From Asaia bogorensis (GTDB lineage: Bacteria; Pseudomonadota; Alphaproteobacteria; Acetobacterales; Acetobacteraceae): a stretch of DNA of 43,085 bases. The stretch lies in the NCBI GenBank assembly GCA_945869965.1, contig CAMBRC010000032.1:1-43085 (forward strand), read 5' to 3'. Below are positions 33,801 to 41,459 of this stretch, one piece after another. The position numbers were made by a program, and so were the translations under genes. Position 1 is the first letter of the stretch; each line of letters opens with the position of its first letter. Below the pieces are notes generated by a model, which saw nothing but the letters and a program-made list of their open reading frames with translations, was not told the DNA's origin and did no database searches.

Positions 33801-34595
33801 TCACCCGCCCAATGCGCCCCGCCGCCGCCGCCGGCGCATGAGCCCCAGGCCCACCATCGCCGCCCCCAACAGCGCCATCGTCGCCGGCTCCGGCGTGACG
33901 GTGGCCGCCACGCCCCCCGACGACGGGGCGCCCGCGCGCAGGATCGGCTCCGACATGCTGGTCCCGTACTGGAACGACACATTGCCCAGCCTGTCTAACG
34001 AGAAACCGTCCGGCAGGCCGGTGAAGGTGAAGACCATCGCGTTGCGCACCAACCCGCCCGACCCGGTGATGCCGCCATTGCCGGTGGCAACGTCGTCGCC
34101 TGCCGAGAGCAGGCCATACTGCAACCCGCCGAGCCCGTCCGGCCCGGCAAGGTTGCTGCCGGGGAAATTGGGGTGGCCCAGGCCGCTCAAGGCGCCGGTG
34201 CTCATCAACGCCGCCGTGCCGCCATGCGGCACGCCGGCCGTGGTCCCGGAATACCCCCATTCGCCGCCGACAACCCCGCCCGCCGGTTGGCCGCCGACGC
34301 CATAGACCACGGTGCTGCCGGCCCTGAGCACGGCCGATTGCGGCACCAGGGCGCCGACCCCGCCGAAATACACCCCGGTCAACACGTCCGCCGGCACCAG
34401 GACATCGCTCATCGCCGTATTGCTCAACACCACCTGCAACCGGCTCCCGGCCACGATGTCGAACGTCACCGCCGCCGCGAGTGCGCCGCTGGCGGCGCTG
34501 AACATGATCGGAGCGGTCTGTGCCGAACCCGGCACGGCGCCGGCCGTCAGCACGGCGGCCAAGGCAAAGGCGTAGCGCGCGTGGCGATGTGTCAC
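33801..34595 (-). CDS. PEP-CTERM sorting domain protein
   Basis: The product is 264 residues. A signal peptide (THRHARYAFALAAVLTAGAVPGSA) is followed by a Gly/Ala/Thr-rich body of beta-type repeats (VVYGVGGQPAGGVVGGEWGYS) and a typical sorting tail: VTPEPATMALLGAAMVGLGL followed by MRRRRRRGALGG. The body is the PEP-CTERM anchor-type surface protein class without recognised enzyme motif. The GTG at 34595 is chosen because AGGAG lies 9 nt upstream and the signal peptide follows. Exosortase would process it, but none is in the window. A sigma-54-like element lies 133 nt upstream. Confidence 0.85.
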   Translation of the reverse strand: MTHRHARYAFALAAVLTAGAVPGSAQTAPIMFSAASGALAAAVTFDIVAGSRLQVVLSNTAMSDVLVPADVLTGVYFGGVGALVPQSAVLRAGSTVVYGVGGQPAGGVVGGEWGYSGTTAGVPHGGTAALMSTGALSGLGHPNFPGSNLAGPDGLGGLQYGLLSAGDDVATGNGGITGSGGLVRNAMVFTFTGLPDGFSLDRLGNVSFQYGTSMSEPILRAGAPSSGGVAATVTPEPATMALLGAAMVGLGLMRRRRRRGALGG

Positions 34596-34727
34596 GGCTC
34601 TGGACTCCTGTCGCGCCAGGTCCTGTCGACCTGCCTGACGCCAGCCTCGCCTGTGACTCATAATTTCGAGTAAAGGCCGGCCCAGCGCGGTGCGATCGCG
34701 ATGCGACCCCCTTGCGGGATTGCCGCC

Positions 34728-34742
34728 GCACTTGTAGTGCCG
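34728..34742 (-). promoter_or_regulatory. Possible sigma-54-like element or operator upstream of the PEP-CTERM gene and GST
   Basis: On the minus strand, GGCACTACAAGTGC has the GG-N10-GC spacing and the GGCAC and TGC cores of an RpoN promoter, about 132 nt before the PEP-CTERM start. The same bases contain a perfect 5-3-5 palindrome (GCACTTGTAGTGC) placed 28 nt ahead of the gst ATG, so it might instead be an operator for gst. Confidence 0.3.
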
Positions 34743-34768
34743 GGTCACGCAATCCAAGGAACTGACGC

Positions 34769-35419
34769 ATGGCCCTCAAATTATACGGCGTGCTCCGCTC
34801 GCGCGTGACCCGCCCGGTCTGGCTGGCCAAGGAGCTTGGCCTTGCGTACCAACTGGTCCCCGTCATCCAGGTCTATCGCCTGCCCGACCCAAACGCCCCC
34901 GGCGCCCCGCTGCACACCGCCAGCCCGGAATTCCTCAAGATCAACCCGGCCGCCCAGGTCCCCACCATGGACGATGACGGCTTCGTCCTGCACGAAAGCC
35001 TGGCCATCAGCCTCTACCTCGCCCGCAAGCATGGCGGCCCGATCGCGCCGAAGGACATGCAGGAAGAGGCCAAAATGGTGCAATGGTCGCTCTGGGCCGC
35101 CACCTCGGCCGAGCCCAAGACCATCCAGATCCTCTACAACAGCGGCCCCGCCGGCGACGCCGCCCTGCGCCAGGAAGCCATCGACGGCCTGCACCGCCAC
35201 TTCGCCGCGCTTGAAACCTCGCTGGCCGCCGGCGGCGGTCATCTCGTCGGCGGCCGCTTCACCGTCGCCGACATCAACGTCGCCGAGATCATCCGCTACG
35301 CCCAGCCGGCCGGCGCCCTGATCGACGCCTATTCCAACGTCAAGGCATGGCTCACCGCCTGCCAGTCCCGCCCGGCCTTCAAACAGATGATGGTCGAGCG
35401 CGACCTCGAACCGGCATAA
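34769..35419 (+). CDS. Glutathione S-transferase family protein
   Basis: The product is 216 residues. The thioredoxin-like N-domain (LKLYGVLRSRVTRPVWLAKELGLAYQLV) has Ser/Arg at the usual active-site position, and NPAAQVPTMDDDGFVLHESLAISLYLARKHG carries the cis-Pro and the glutathione-binding E-S. The helical C-domain has GGRFTVADINVAEIIRYAQ with the N-capping box. Substrates cannot be predicted. It is divergent from the PEP-CTERM gene and converges on the M24 gene across repeat pair D. Confidence 0.92.
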   Translation: MALKLYGVLRSRVTRPVWLAKELGLAYQLVPVIQVYRLPDPNAPGAPLHTASPEFLKINPAAQVPTMDDDGFVLHESLAISLYLARKHGGPIAPKDMQEEAKMVQWSLWAATSAEPKTIQILYNSGPAGDAALRQEAIDGLHRHFAALETSLAAGGGHLVGGRFTVADINVAEIIRYAQPAGALIDAYSNVKAWLTACQSRPAFKQMMVERDLEPA

Positions 35420-35426
35420 GGAAGCA

Positions 35427-35517
35427 GTTCTTTTTTGAAAAAAAGAACCAAAAAACTTCATCCACTTGCTTGCTTGTGGATGAAGTTTTTTTGCTTCTTT
35501 TTGTTCACAAAAAGAAG
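35427..35517. terminator. AT-rich repeat pair D: bidirectional terminator
   Basis: The inner arms CTTCATCCAC (35456-35465) and GTGGATGAAG (35476-35485) form a perfect 10-bp stem with a 10-nt loop. It is followed by T7 (35486-35492) on the + strand and by a T6 equivalent on the other strand. The outer parts are the GTTC/GAAC hairpin at the left and the CTTC/GAAG hairpin at the right. It stands between the convergent gst and M24 genes, exactly where a two-way terminator is needed. Confidence 0.85.
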
Positions 35518-35525
35518 ACCTTCCC

Positions 35526-36929
35526 TTACTTCAACGCCAAAACCCGCCGCGGCGAAAGCAGGAACGGCGGCAGATAGGCCGGGATATTGCTGAACGGCAA
35601 AACCTCCGGCTTCAGCCTGATCCCCAGCACATCCGCCATGAACTGCCGCCGCCGCTCGATCCGCCGCCACGCCTCGGGATACCGCGCGGCAAACGCGGCC
35701 CGCAGCCCCTCATCGGCCAGCGCAATCCCGTCTTCGATATTGGTGGTGAACCAGGGCGAATGCGTCGCCGGGATCACATCCACCTGGATCGCCATCCCCG
35801 AGCGCAGCGCGATCGTGCTGCCGGCAAACACCGGCGAATGCAGCCACTCGTCCAGATGGATCAGATGCCCGGGGTTCAGCCCCACCCCAAAGAACGCATC
35901 GCCCAGATGCCGGTCAATGATGGCCTGCAACTCGCCCCCGGTCACCCCGATCCCGACCGCCCCATACCACTCCGCCACCGCCGCGAAATACGGCGCCGCC
36001 AGCTTCTCCACATAGTCCCGGATGCCCTCAGGCAACGCCCCGGCGTCGCGCACCAGAAACCCCGCACGCGCCGACAACCCGCCCTGCAACCCGCACGCCA
36101 TGGTGAACGGATCGCCCGCCCGCATCACCCGCATCGACGGGCTCGGCAAACCCCGCGAGGCCCGCTCCCCGGCCGACAGCATCAGATGCGCCGAAAACGG
36201 AATCCCCGGCACCGCCATCAACCGCGCCGCCGCCATCTCCGTCATGCCCGGCCGCAGCCCGAACATCACATTGCGCAAACCCTGGCTGGCAAAGCTGGCG
36301 GCGAACTCGAAGCTGGCCAACTGGTCCACATCGTTGATCACCCGCAGCCCATCTGCCGGGTTGATGAACAGATCCGTCGCATTCACCACGCGCCCAGTCT
36401 CGCCCGCCACCTCACGCACCGCCCGGGCGATGAACTCCGGCAAGTCGAGCCAGCTCGCATCCGCCCCGGGATCGCCCGCCCCGAACGACTTCCAGCCCAC
36501 CGCCCCTACCGTCATCCCGCCCTTGATCCCCGCCTCGGCCAATAGCCGCACCAGCGGCTTCTGCCGGTCACGCGGCTGCCCCGGCAGCGAAAACGTCTGG
36601 CACAGCACCCGCTCGAAACTGCCCGCAGCCAGTTCGGCGTAGCTCCAGCCCTCATTGCCCACCAACAGATGCGGCGCAATCCGCGGCCAGGCCCCTGTCG
36701 GCGCCACCAGCAACGCCTCCTCGAAGCGCGGATCATACCCCGTCAGATAGGCAATGCTGGCGCTGTGCTCGCGGTCGCCATACACCACCAGCGCATCCAT
36801 CCCCGCCGCCTTCGCCCGCGCCACCGCGTCGTGCATCCGCGCGGCATAGGTGGCGCCGCTGATCTCCGGCTGCACCGTGGGCTCGCCGAAGATCGGCAGA
36901 TAGGTTTCAATCAGGCGCACGCTCGGCAT
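35526..36929 (-). CDS. M24-family (creatinase/Xaa-Pro-peptidase-like) pita-bread protein, metal site degenerate
   Basis: The product is 467 residues. The creatinase-type N-domain (about 10-185) is followed by an M24 fold with NDVDQLASFEFAASFASQGLRNVMFGLRPGMTEMAAARL, VGLNPGHLIHLDEWLHSP and TTNIEDGIALADEG. In metallopeptidases the core has two Asp (D-x-G-...-D-x-T); here the segment reads GDPFTMACGLQGGLSARAGF without them. It may therefore act like creatinase, which needs no metal, or be inactive. ATG 36929 has GGGAG upstream; a TTG five codons earlier is less likely. Its own promoter would lie in the repeat block at 36950-37052. Confidence 0.82.
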   Translation of the reverse strand: MPSVRLIETYLPIFGEPTVQPEISGATYAARMHDAVARAKAAGMDALVVYGDREHSASIAYLTGYDPRFEEALLVAPTGAWPRIAPHLLVGNEGWSYAELAAGSFERVLCQTFSLPGQPRDRQKPLVRLLAEAGIKGGMTVGAVGWKSFGAGDPGADASWLDLPEFIARAVREVAGETGRVVNATDLFINPADGLRVINDVDQLASFEFAASFASQGLRNVMFGLRPGMTEMAAARLMAVPGIPFSAHLMLSAGERASRGLPSPSMRVMRAGDPFTMACGLQGGLSARAGFLVRDAGALPEGIRDYVEKLAAPYFAAVAEWYGAVGIGVTGGELQAIIDRHLGDAFFGVGLNPGHLIHLDEWLHSPVFAGSTIALRSGMAIQVDVIPATHSPWFTTNIEDGIALADEGLRAAFAARYPEAWRRIERRRQFMADVLGIRLKPEVLPFSNIPAYLPPFLLSPRRVLALK

Positions 36930-36952
36930 CTCAAGAACTCCCAATGCAAGGC

Positions 36953-37052
36953 AAGGGGCTTCGCCCCTTGACCCCAGCAGGGGGCCGAGCCCCCTGCACC
37001 CTCATGAATGGGGTCTGGGGCGACGCCCCAGCGGGTCCAGGGCAGAGCCCTG
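36953..37052. repeat. GC-rich palindromic repeat block 2
   Basis: Four hairpins in a row: 36953-36969 (AAGGGGC, loop, GCCCCTT), 36978-36996 (CAGGGGGC/GCCCCCTG), 37016-37030 (TGGGGCG/CGCCCCA) and 37038-37052 (CAGGGC/GCCCTG). The flanks AAGGCAAGG and GACCC are shared with block 1 at 24975. It lies between two minus-strand genes, directly after the solute-binding protein stop. Confidence 0.8.
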
Positions 37053-37060
37053 TCCTTCCT

Positions 37061-38560
37061 TTACGGCGTCAATATCATCCCCTCCGGCCGCCACAACCCA
37101 TCCGGCCGCCCCTTGAAGCCCTGCAGCTTCGCCGTCGTGCCCCACAGCATCGACCAGTGGTACAGCACCACATGCGACTGATCGGTCATGAAGATCTCCG
37201 TCGCGCGCCGGTAATGCGGGATCCGCTCGGCCTGGGTCTGGAACGACGCCCCGAGCTCGAAGGCCGCGTCGATGGCGGGGTTGTTGTACTGCCCCCAGTT
37301 CACAAATCCCTTGCTGCCAAGCCAAACCGGCGCATTCCCATCGGGATCGGCACGCCCCGACCACAGCAGCATCGAGGCCTCGAAATCCCCGGCGCGGGTC
37401 AGCGACACCAGGGCCGCGGCATCCTGCACCAAGATCTTCATGTCGAACCCGGCCTCGGCCACCATCGACTGCACGATCTGCGCCACCTGGGCATCCAGCG
37501 GGTCGGTGCCAATGCGCAGGGTGAACGAGACCTTCGACACCCCCGCCTCCGCCAACAACTTCCTGGCCGCCGCCACGTCGCGCCCCGGCACCGGAAAGCC
37601 CGGGTGGAAATACGCACTGCCCGGCACTTCCATCTGGTTGGACGGCACGTACTGCCCGTCAAACGCCACCTGGTTCAGCGCCGCCCGGTCGATCGCCAGC
37701 GAGAACGCCCGCCGCACCCGGGCATCGCGCCCCAGCGGCGTATCGGCCGCCTTGCCATTGGCCACGTTGAACTCGATCGGCACAAAGCCCAGCGAAGGAC
37801 TGCGCGCCACCTTCAGTTTCGGATTGGCCGCCACCGACGCCACATCCGTCGGCGAAAGTTTCTGTGCGATATCCAGCCCGCCCCCCATCAGGTCGACCTT
37901 GCGGATATTCGAATCCGTCACCGTGCGGAAAATCACCCCCGGCAGCTTGATCGCACTGGCGTTCCAATAACCCGGGAACCGCTCCAACGTGATGTTGTCC
38001 TGCGCCAGCCGCGACTTGAAGCTGAACGGCCCGGTGCAAACCGGCTTGCCCTCGATCTGCTCGCGCGGCAGGTCGATGATCTTCGGCGAATACGGCGTGC
38101 CCACCCGATTGGCCAACAGCGCGATCAGCGGCGCGAACGGCCGGGTCAGGTTGACCTTGATCGTGAGCGGATCAATCACCTCCGCCCCCGAAATCGCCGC
38201 CATCTCGGCCTTGCGGATCGAGTAGCTCAGCGTCTTGTAACGCACGATATTCGCCACCATCGCGGCTGCGTCGAACGGCGCCCCATCCTGGAAATTCACC
38301 CCCGGCCGCAGCTTGACCGTCAGCGACAGCCGATCCGCCCCCCACTCCCACCCAGTCGCCAGCAACGGCACAAACTGCAAATCCGGCGTCAAATCGATCA
38401 GGCTGTCGCACATCACCGTGGTGACCACGCGATTGGTGTAACTCCCATCCGTCGCCGGATCGAGCGGCGCCGGATCGAACTCCAACGCCACCTTCAACGG
38501 CTGCGCCCCCGCCGGCAGTGCCAGAACCAACGCAGCCGCAAGCCAAAGGGACAGGCGCAT
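37061..38560 (-). CDS. ABC transporter substrate-binding protein, peptide/nickel family (SBP_bac_5)
   Basis: The product is 499 residues. The signal peptide MRLSLWLAAALVLALPAGAQ is followed by the family-5 fold: LKVALEFDPAPLDPATDGSYTNRVVTTVMCDSLIDLTPDLQFVPLLATGWEW, LTVKLRPGVNFQDGAPFDAAAMVANIVRYK, CTGPFSFKSRLAQDNITLERFPGYW and RVRRAFSLAIDRAALNQVAF. Such proteins bind peptides, opines, glutathione or similar solutes for an ABC importer. No permease or ATPase genes are adjacent, so it is an orphan here. ATG 38560 has GAGGAGG upstream. The frame stays open far upstream, but that is shadow of the MFS gene. Confidence 0.9.
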   Translation of the reverse strand: MRLSLWLAAALVLALPAGAQPLKVALEFDPAPLDPATDGSYTNRVVTTVMCDSLIDLTPDLQFVPLLATGWEWGADRLSLTVKLRPGVNFQDGAPFDAAAMVANIVRYKTLSYSIRKAEMAAISGAEVIDPLTIKVNLTRPFAPLIALLANRVGTPYSPKIIDLPREQIEGKPVCTGPFSFKSRLAQDNITLERFPGYWNASAIKLPGVIFRTVTDSNIRKVDLMGGGLDIAQKLSPTDVASVAANPKLKVARSPSLGFVPIEFNVANGKAADTPLGRDARVRRAFSLAIDRAALNQVAFDGQYVPSNQMEVPGSAYFHPGFPVPGRDVAAARKLLAEAGVSKVSFTLRIGTDPLDAQVAQIVQSMVAEAGFDMKILVQDAAALVSLTRAGDFEASMLLWSGRADPDGNAPVWLGSKGFVNWGQYNNPAIDAAFELGASFQTQAERIPHYRRATEIFMTDQSHVVLYHWSMLWGTTAKLQGFKGRPDGLWRPEGMILTP

Positions 38561-38601
38561 GGTAAACCTCCTCGGGTGACGCAGTGCAGCATGCCGCGCG
38601 T

Positions 38602-39741
38602 TCAGCGCCGCTGGCAACCCGCCCCAATAGCCCGCCGCGCCGCCACCCCCACCACCGCCGCCAACACCGCCAACCCCGCAAACGCCACCGGCAGAGACGT
38701 CGCCTCCGCCACCCACCCCACCGTCACCGGCCCCGCCAACAGCCCCGCATACCCCGGCGTCGCCACCGCCGCGATCGCCGCCCCCGCCCCCATCCCCGGC
38801 GTCCGTCCCGCCGCGCTGAACAAAATCGGCACCATATTCGCCACCCCCAACCCCACCAGCCCGCACCCCAGCAAAAACCCCACCAACCCCCCCGACCAAG
38901 CCGCCAACGCAAACCCCGCCGTCGCCAAAGCACTCCCCGCCACCAGCACCGCCACCGGCGCAAACCGCCGCACAATCGCATCCCCGCTCAGCCGCCCCAC
39001 CGCCATCGCCACCGACAACGCCGCAAACCCCAACCCCGCCCGCGCCACCTCCTGGGCCAGCACAAAGCGAATAAACACCCCGGACCAATCCAGGATCGTC
39101 CCCTCCAACAAAAACGCGATGAAACACAGCGCCCCCAACCCCGCCAACCGCCCCCGCGGCAACACCAACCGCGGCGCCTCCGCCTCCACCCCTCCCCCCT
39201 CTTCACTTCGGGGCAACATGCTCCCCGCCCGCAGCACCAACGCCACCGCGCACACAACCCCCAACACCCCCGCGCACCAAACTGGCGCCACCCCCCACCC
39301 CAGCAACCCCGTCATCGCCAGGCTGCCCACCACGCCGCCGACCGAATACGCCCCATGAAACCCGCTCATCAGCGTCCGCCCGGTCGCACGCTCCACCGCC
39401 GCCGCCTGCGCATTCATCGCGATATCCACCGCCCCGGTGCACGCCCCCAGCAACACCAGCGCCCCCGCCAGCCACACCGCCCCCGGCGCCACCGCCAACC
39501 CCGGCAACAACGCACAGAACAGCAGCCCCGCCCCCAGCATCACCGCCCGCGCCCCCCGCGCCTGCACCAACGGCCCCGCCACCGGCAACGCCACCAACCC
39601 GCCAATCCCCAGCCCCAGCAGCAGCGTCCCCAACTGCCCGTCATCCAGCCCCAGCCGCGCCTTGGCATCCGGCACCAGCGGCGCCCACACCGCGATCCCC
39701 ACGCCGATCATCAAAAACACCACGCGCGTCGTCCACGCCAC
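38602..39741 (-). CDS. MFS transporter (YbjJ-like)
   Basis: About 379 residues with twelve hydrophobic segments. The first reads VVFLMIGVGIAVWAPLVPDAKARLGL, similar to the E. coli YbjJ group of uncharacterised permeases. AVDIAMNAQAAAVERATGRTLMSGFHGAYSVGGVVGS (loop after TM4) is the conserved feature of this group. The substrate is unknown. The start is uncertain: the frame is open to a TTG at 39816, but that would translate through the icd terminator at 39770-39795, so a GTG at 39741 (or a TTG at 39750) is more likely. Neither has a good ribosome site. It lies downstream of icd on the same strand. Confidence 0.78.
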   Translation of the reverse strand: MAWTTRVVFLMIGVGIAVWAPLVPDAKARLGLDDGQLGTLLLGLGIGGLVALPVAGPLVQARGARAVMLGAGLLFCALLPGLAVAPGAVWLAGALVLLGACTGAVDIAMNAQAAAVERATGRTLMSGFHGAYSVGGVVGSLAMTGLLGWGVAPVWCAGVLGVVCAVALVLRAGSMLPRSEEGGGVEAEAPRLVLPRGRLAGLGALCFIAFLLEGTILDWSGVFIRFVLAQEVARAGLGFAALSVAMAVGRLSGDAIVRRFAPVAVLVAGSALATAGFALAAWSGGLVGFLLGCGLVGLGVANMVPILFSAAGRTPGMGAGAAIAAVATPGYAGLLAGPVTVGWVAEATSLPVAFAGLAVLAAVVGVAARRAIGAGCQRR

Positions 39742-39769
39742 CGCCGGCAAACCAGCCGGATCAGACGAA

Positions 39770-39795
39770 AAAGGCCCGCCTCGCGGCGGGCCTTT
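39770..39795 (-). terminator. Rho-independent terminator of icd
   Basis: Read on the minus strand, AAAGGCCCGCC pairs with its complement around a 4-nt loop (11-bp stem) and is followed by TTTTTCG. It lies 24 nt after the icd stop codon. This is the clearest intrinsic terminator in the window and shows that the MFS reading frame should not start upstream of it. Confidence 0.9.
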
Positions 39796-39819
39796 CCCAA
39801 CAACGCCAGTCGACAAGGA

Positions 39820-41034
39820 TCAGGCCATCGCCTTCCCAAGGTTCGCGTCGATCTTGCCCAGGAAGTCCTGCGTATTCAGGAACGGCTCGTTCTTCCCGAT
39901 CAACACCGCGAGATCCTTGGTCATGAACCCGCTCTCCACCGTCTCCACGCACACCCGCTCCAGCGTCTCGGCAAACCCGGTCACATCCGGCGTGCCATCG
40001 AACCGCCCGCGATAGATCAGCCCGCGCGTCCAGGCAAAGATCGAGGCAATCGGGTTGGTGCTGGTCTCTCGCCCCTTCTGGTGCTCACGATAATGCCGCG
40101 TCACCGTCCCGTGCGCCGCCTCGCTCTCCACCGTATTGCCGTCCGGCGACAGCAACACCGAGGTCATCAGCCCCAGCGAGCCAAACCCCTGCGCCACGAT
40201 GTCGCTTTGCACATCGCCGTCATAGTTCTTGCACGCCCAGACATACCCGCCTTCCCACTTCAGCGCGCACGCCACCATGTCGTCGATCAGCCGGTGCTCA
40301 TAGGTCAGCCCCGCCGCCTTGAACTTGGCCGCGAATTCGCGCTCGAACACGTCCTGGAAGATGTCCTTGAAGGTCCCGTCATACGCCTTCAAAATCGTGT
40401 TCTTCGTCGACATATACACGGGATAGTTCCGCGCCAGCCCATAGTTGAAGCTCGCCCGCGCAAACCCGGTGATCGACGCCGTGGTGTTGTGCATCCCCAT
40501 CATCACGCCCGGGCCCTTGAAGTCATGCACTTCCAGCACCGTCGGCGCCGACCCGTCAGCCGGCTGAAACGACAACGTCGCCTTGCCCGGCCCGGGGATC
40601 TTGGCTTCCACCGCCCGGTACACATCGCCATACGCATGGCGCCCGATCACAATCGGCTGGCTCCAATGCGGCACCAACCGCGGCACGTTCTTGCAAATGA
40701 TCGGCTCGCGGAAAATCGTGCCATCAAGGATGTTGCGGATCGTGCCATTCGGCGACCGCCACATCTTCTTCAGCTTGAACTCAACCACCCGCTCCTCGTC
40801 CGGCGTGATGGTCGCGCACTTCACACCCACGCCGTACTGCCGGATCGCGTGCGCCGCATCCACCGTCACCTGGTCGTCGGTCTGGTCGCGATACTCGATG
40901 CCGAGATCGTAATACTTCAGGTCCACATCGAGGTAAGGCAGGATCAGCTTGTCCTTGATGAAGCCCCAGATAATCCGGGTCATCTCATCCCCGTCCAGCT
41001 CCACAACCGGCGTCTTCACCTTGATCTTCGCCAT
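39820..41034 (-). CDS. icd: NADP-dependent isocitrate dehydrogenase
   Basis: The product is 404 residues, the eukaryote-like dimeric type common in alphaproteobacteria. [19 protein letters not shown] at the N-terminus, [22 protein letters not shown] with the phosphorylation/isocitrate Ser, [29 protein letters not shown] (metal Asp) and [35 protein letters not shown] (NADP site) are all present. It converts isocitrate to 2-oxoglutarate in the TCA cycle. ATG 41034 fits the family. It is divergent from the PAS-REC-HPt gene across a 425-bp region with repeats. Confidence 0.97.
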   Translation of the reverse strand: MAKIKVKTPVVELDGDEMTRIIWGFIKDKLILPYLDVDLKYYDLGIEYRDQTDDQVTVDAAHAIRQYGVGVKCATITPDEERVVEFKLKKMWRSPNGTIRNILDGTIFREPIICKNVPRLVPHWSQPIVIGRHAYGDVYRAVEAKIPGPGKATLSFQPADGSAPTVLEVHDFKGPGVMMGMHNTTASITGFARASFNYGLARNYPVYMSTKNTILKAYDGTFKDIFQDVFEREFAAKFKAAGLTYEHRLIDDMVACALKWEGGYVWACKNYDGDVQSDIVAQGFGSLGLMTSVLLSPDGNTVESEAAHGTVTRHYREHQKGRETSTNPIASIFAWTRGLIYRGRFDGTPDVTGFAETLERVCVETVESGFMTKDLAVLIGKNEPFLNTQDFLGKIDANLGKAMA

Positions 41035-41173
41035 GCCATCCTCACTATGTGCAGCAAAAGCCGCCCGTTACCGAACCCGCGCCCTCAATGCCACCCACGC
41101 CGCCTCGCGGCAAGCCCACCTTGCCCGCCCCCCAAACGGTAAGCCAAACCGGTAAGCCAAGGAGCAGAAAGAC

Positions 41174-41362
41174 TCTTCTTTTTGTGAACAAAAAGAAGCA
41201 AAAAAACTTCATCCATAAGCTTACTTCTCTCCCCTTGCGCTTGGGCGGGGCGAGCCGGAGGGGGGCTCTGCAAGCCACTACTGCGCAGTGTACAGCTCAC
41301 CTTGGAACTACACCCCTTAACGGATAAAGTTTTTTTGCTTCTTTTTGTTCACAAAAAGAAGA
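41174..41362. repeat. Inverted AT-rich units E and F enclosing 107 bp (MITE-like)
   Basis: Unit E (41174-41214) and unit F (41322-41362) are inverted copies of 41 bp that differ at one base (CTTCATCC against CTTTATCC). Each carries the CTTCTTTTTG/CAAAAAGAAG hairpin and an A7/T7 run. The arrangement of near-identical inverted ends around a short non-coding interior is like that of a miniature mobile element, although no target duplication could be confirmed. Confidence 0.6.
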
Positions 41363-41380
41363 CTCTTCCTGCCACTTGCC
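41322..41380 (+). repeat. 59-bp inverted repeat, left copy (unit F extended)
   Basis: This copy runs GGATAAAG, T7, hairpin, then GACTCTTCCTGCCACTTGCC. It is 57/59 identical to the inverse of 42832-42890, so it goes beyond the core repeat by about 18 bp of ordinary sequence. It ends 80 nt before the PAS-REC-HPt start. Confidence 0.85.
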
Positions 41381-41447
41381 TTCCCGATTTTCACGCCGCC
41401 GGACTAATGTATGGACTCGTGCCCACCTGCGCACGATCCGGTGTGAC

Positions 41448-41453
41448 AAGGAG
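41448..41453 (+). promoter_or_regulatory. Ribosome binding site that decides a TTG start
   Basis: AAGGAG lies 6 nt before TTG 41460. It favours this start over ATG 41487, which has no SD, and over TTG 41454, which directly follows the SD. Confidence 0.55.
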
Positions 41454-41459
41454 TTGCGT

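Larger units (their letters stand above)
41035..41459. other. 425-bp divergent intergenic region holding repeats E and F
   Basis: Between icd and the PAS-REC-HPt gene. It holds repeat unit E (41174-41214) and repeat unit F (41322-41380) in inverted orientation. The 107 bp between them is GC-rich with no gene. The rest (41035-41173) is C-rich and would contain the icd promoter; I see no clear -35/-10. Confidence 0.6.

Noticed and set aside
36944-39358. An 804-residue Arg/Pro/His-rich open frame on the + strand
   Set aside because: It runs across the GC-rich repeat and opposite two well-supported genes (solute-binding protein and MFS) and has no domain-like composition.
38584-41142. An 852-residue Arg/His/Gln-rich open frame on the + strand
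   Set aside because: Shadow of MFS and icd on the other strand; crosses the icd terminator.
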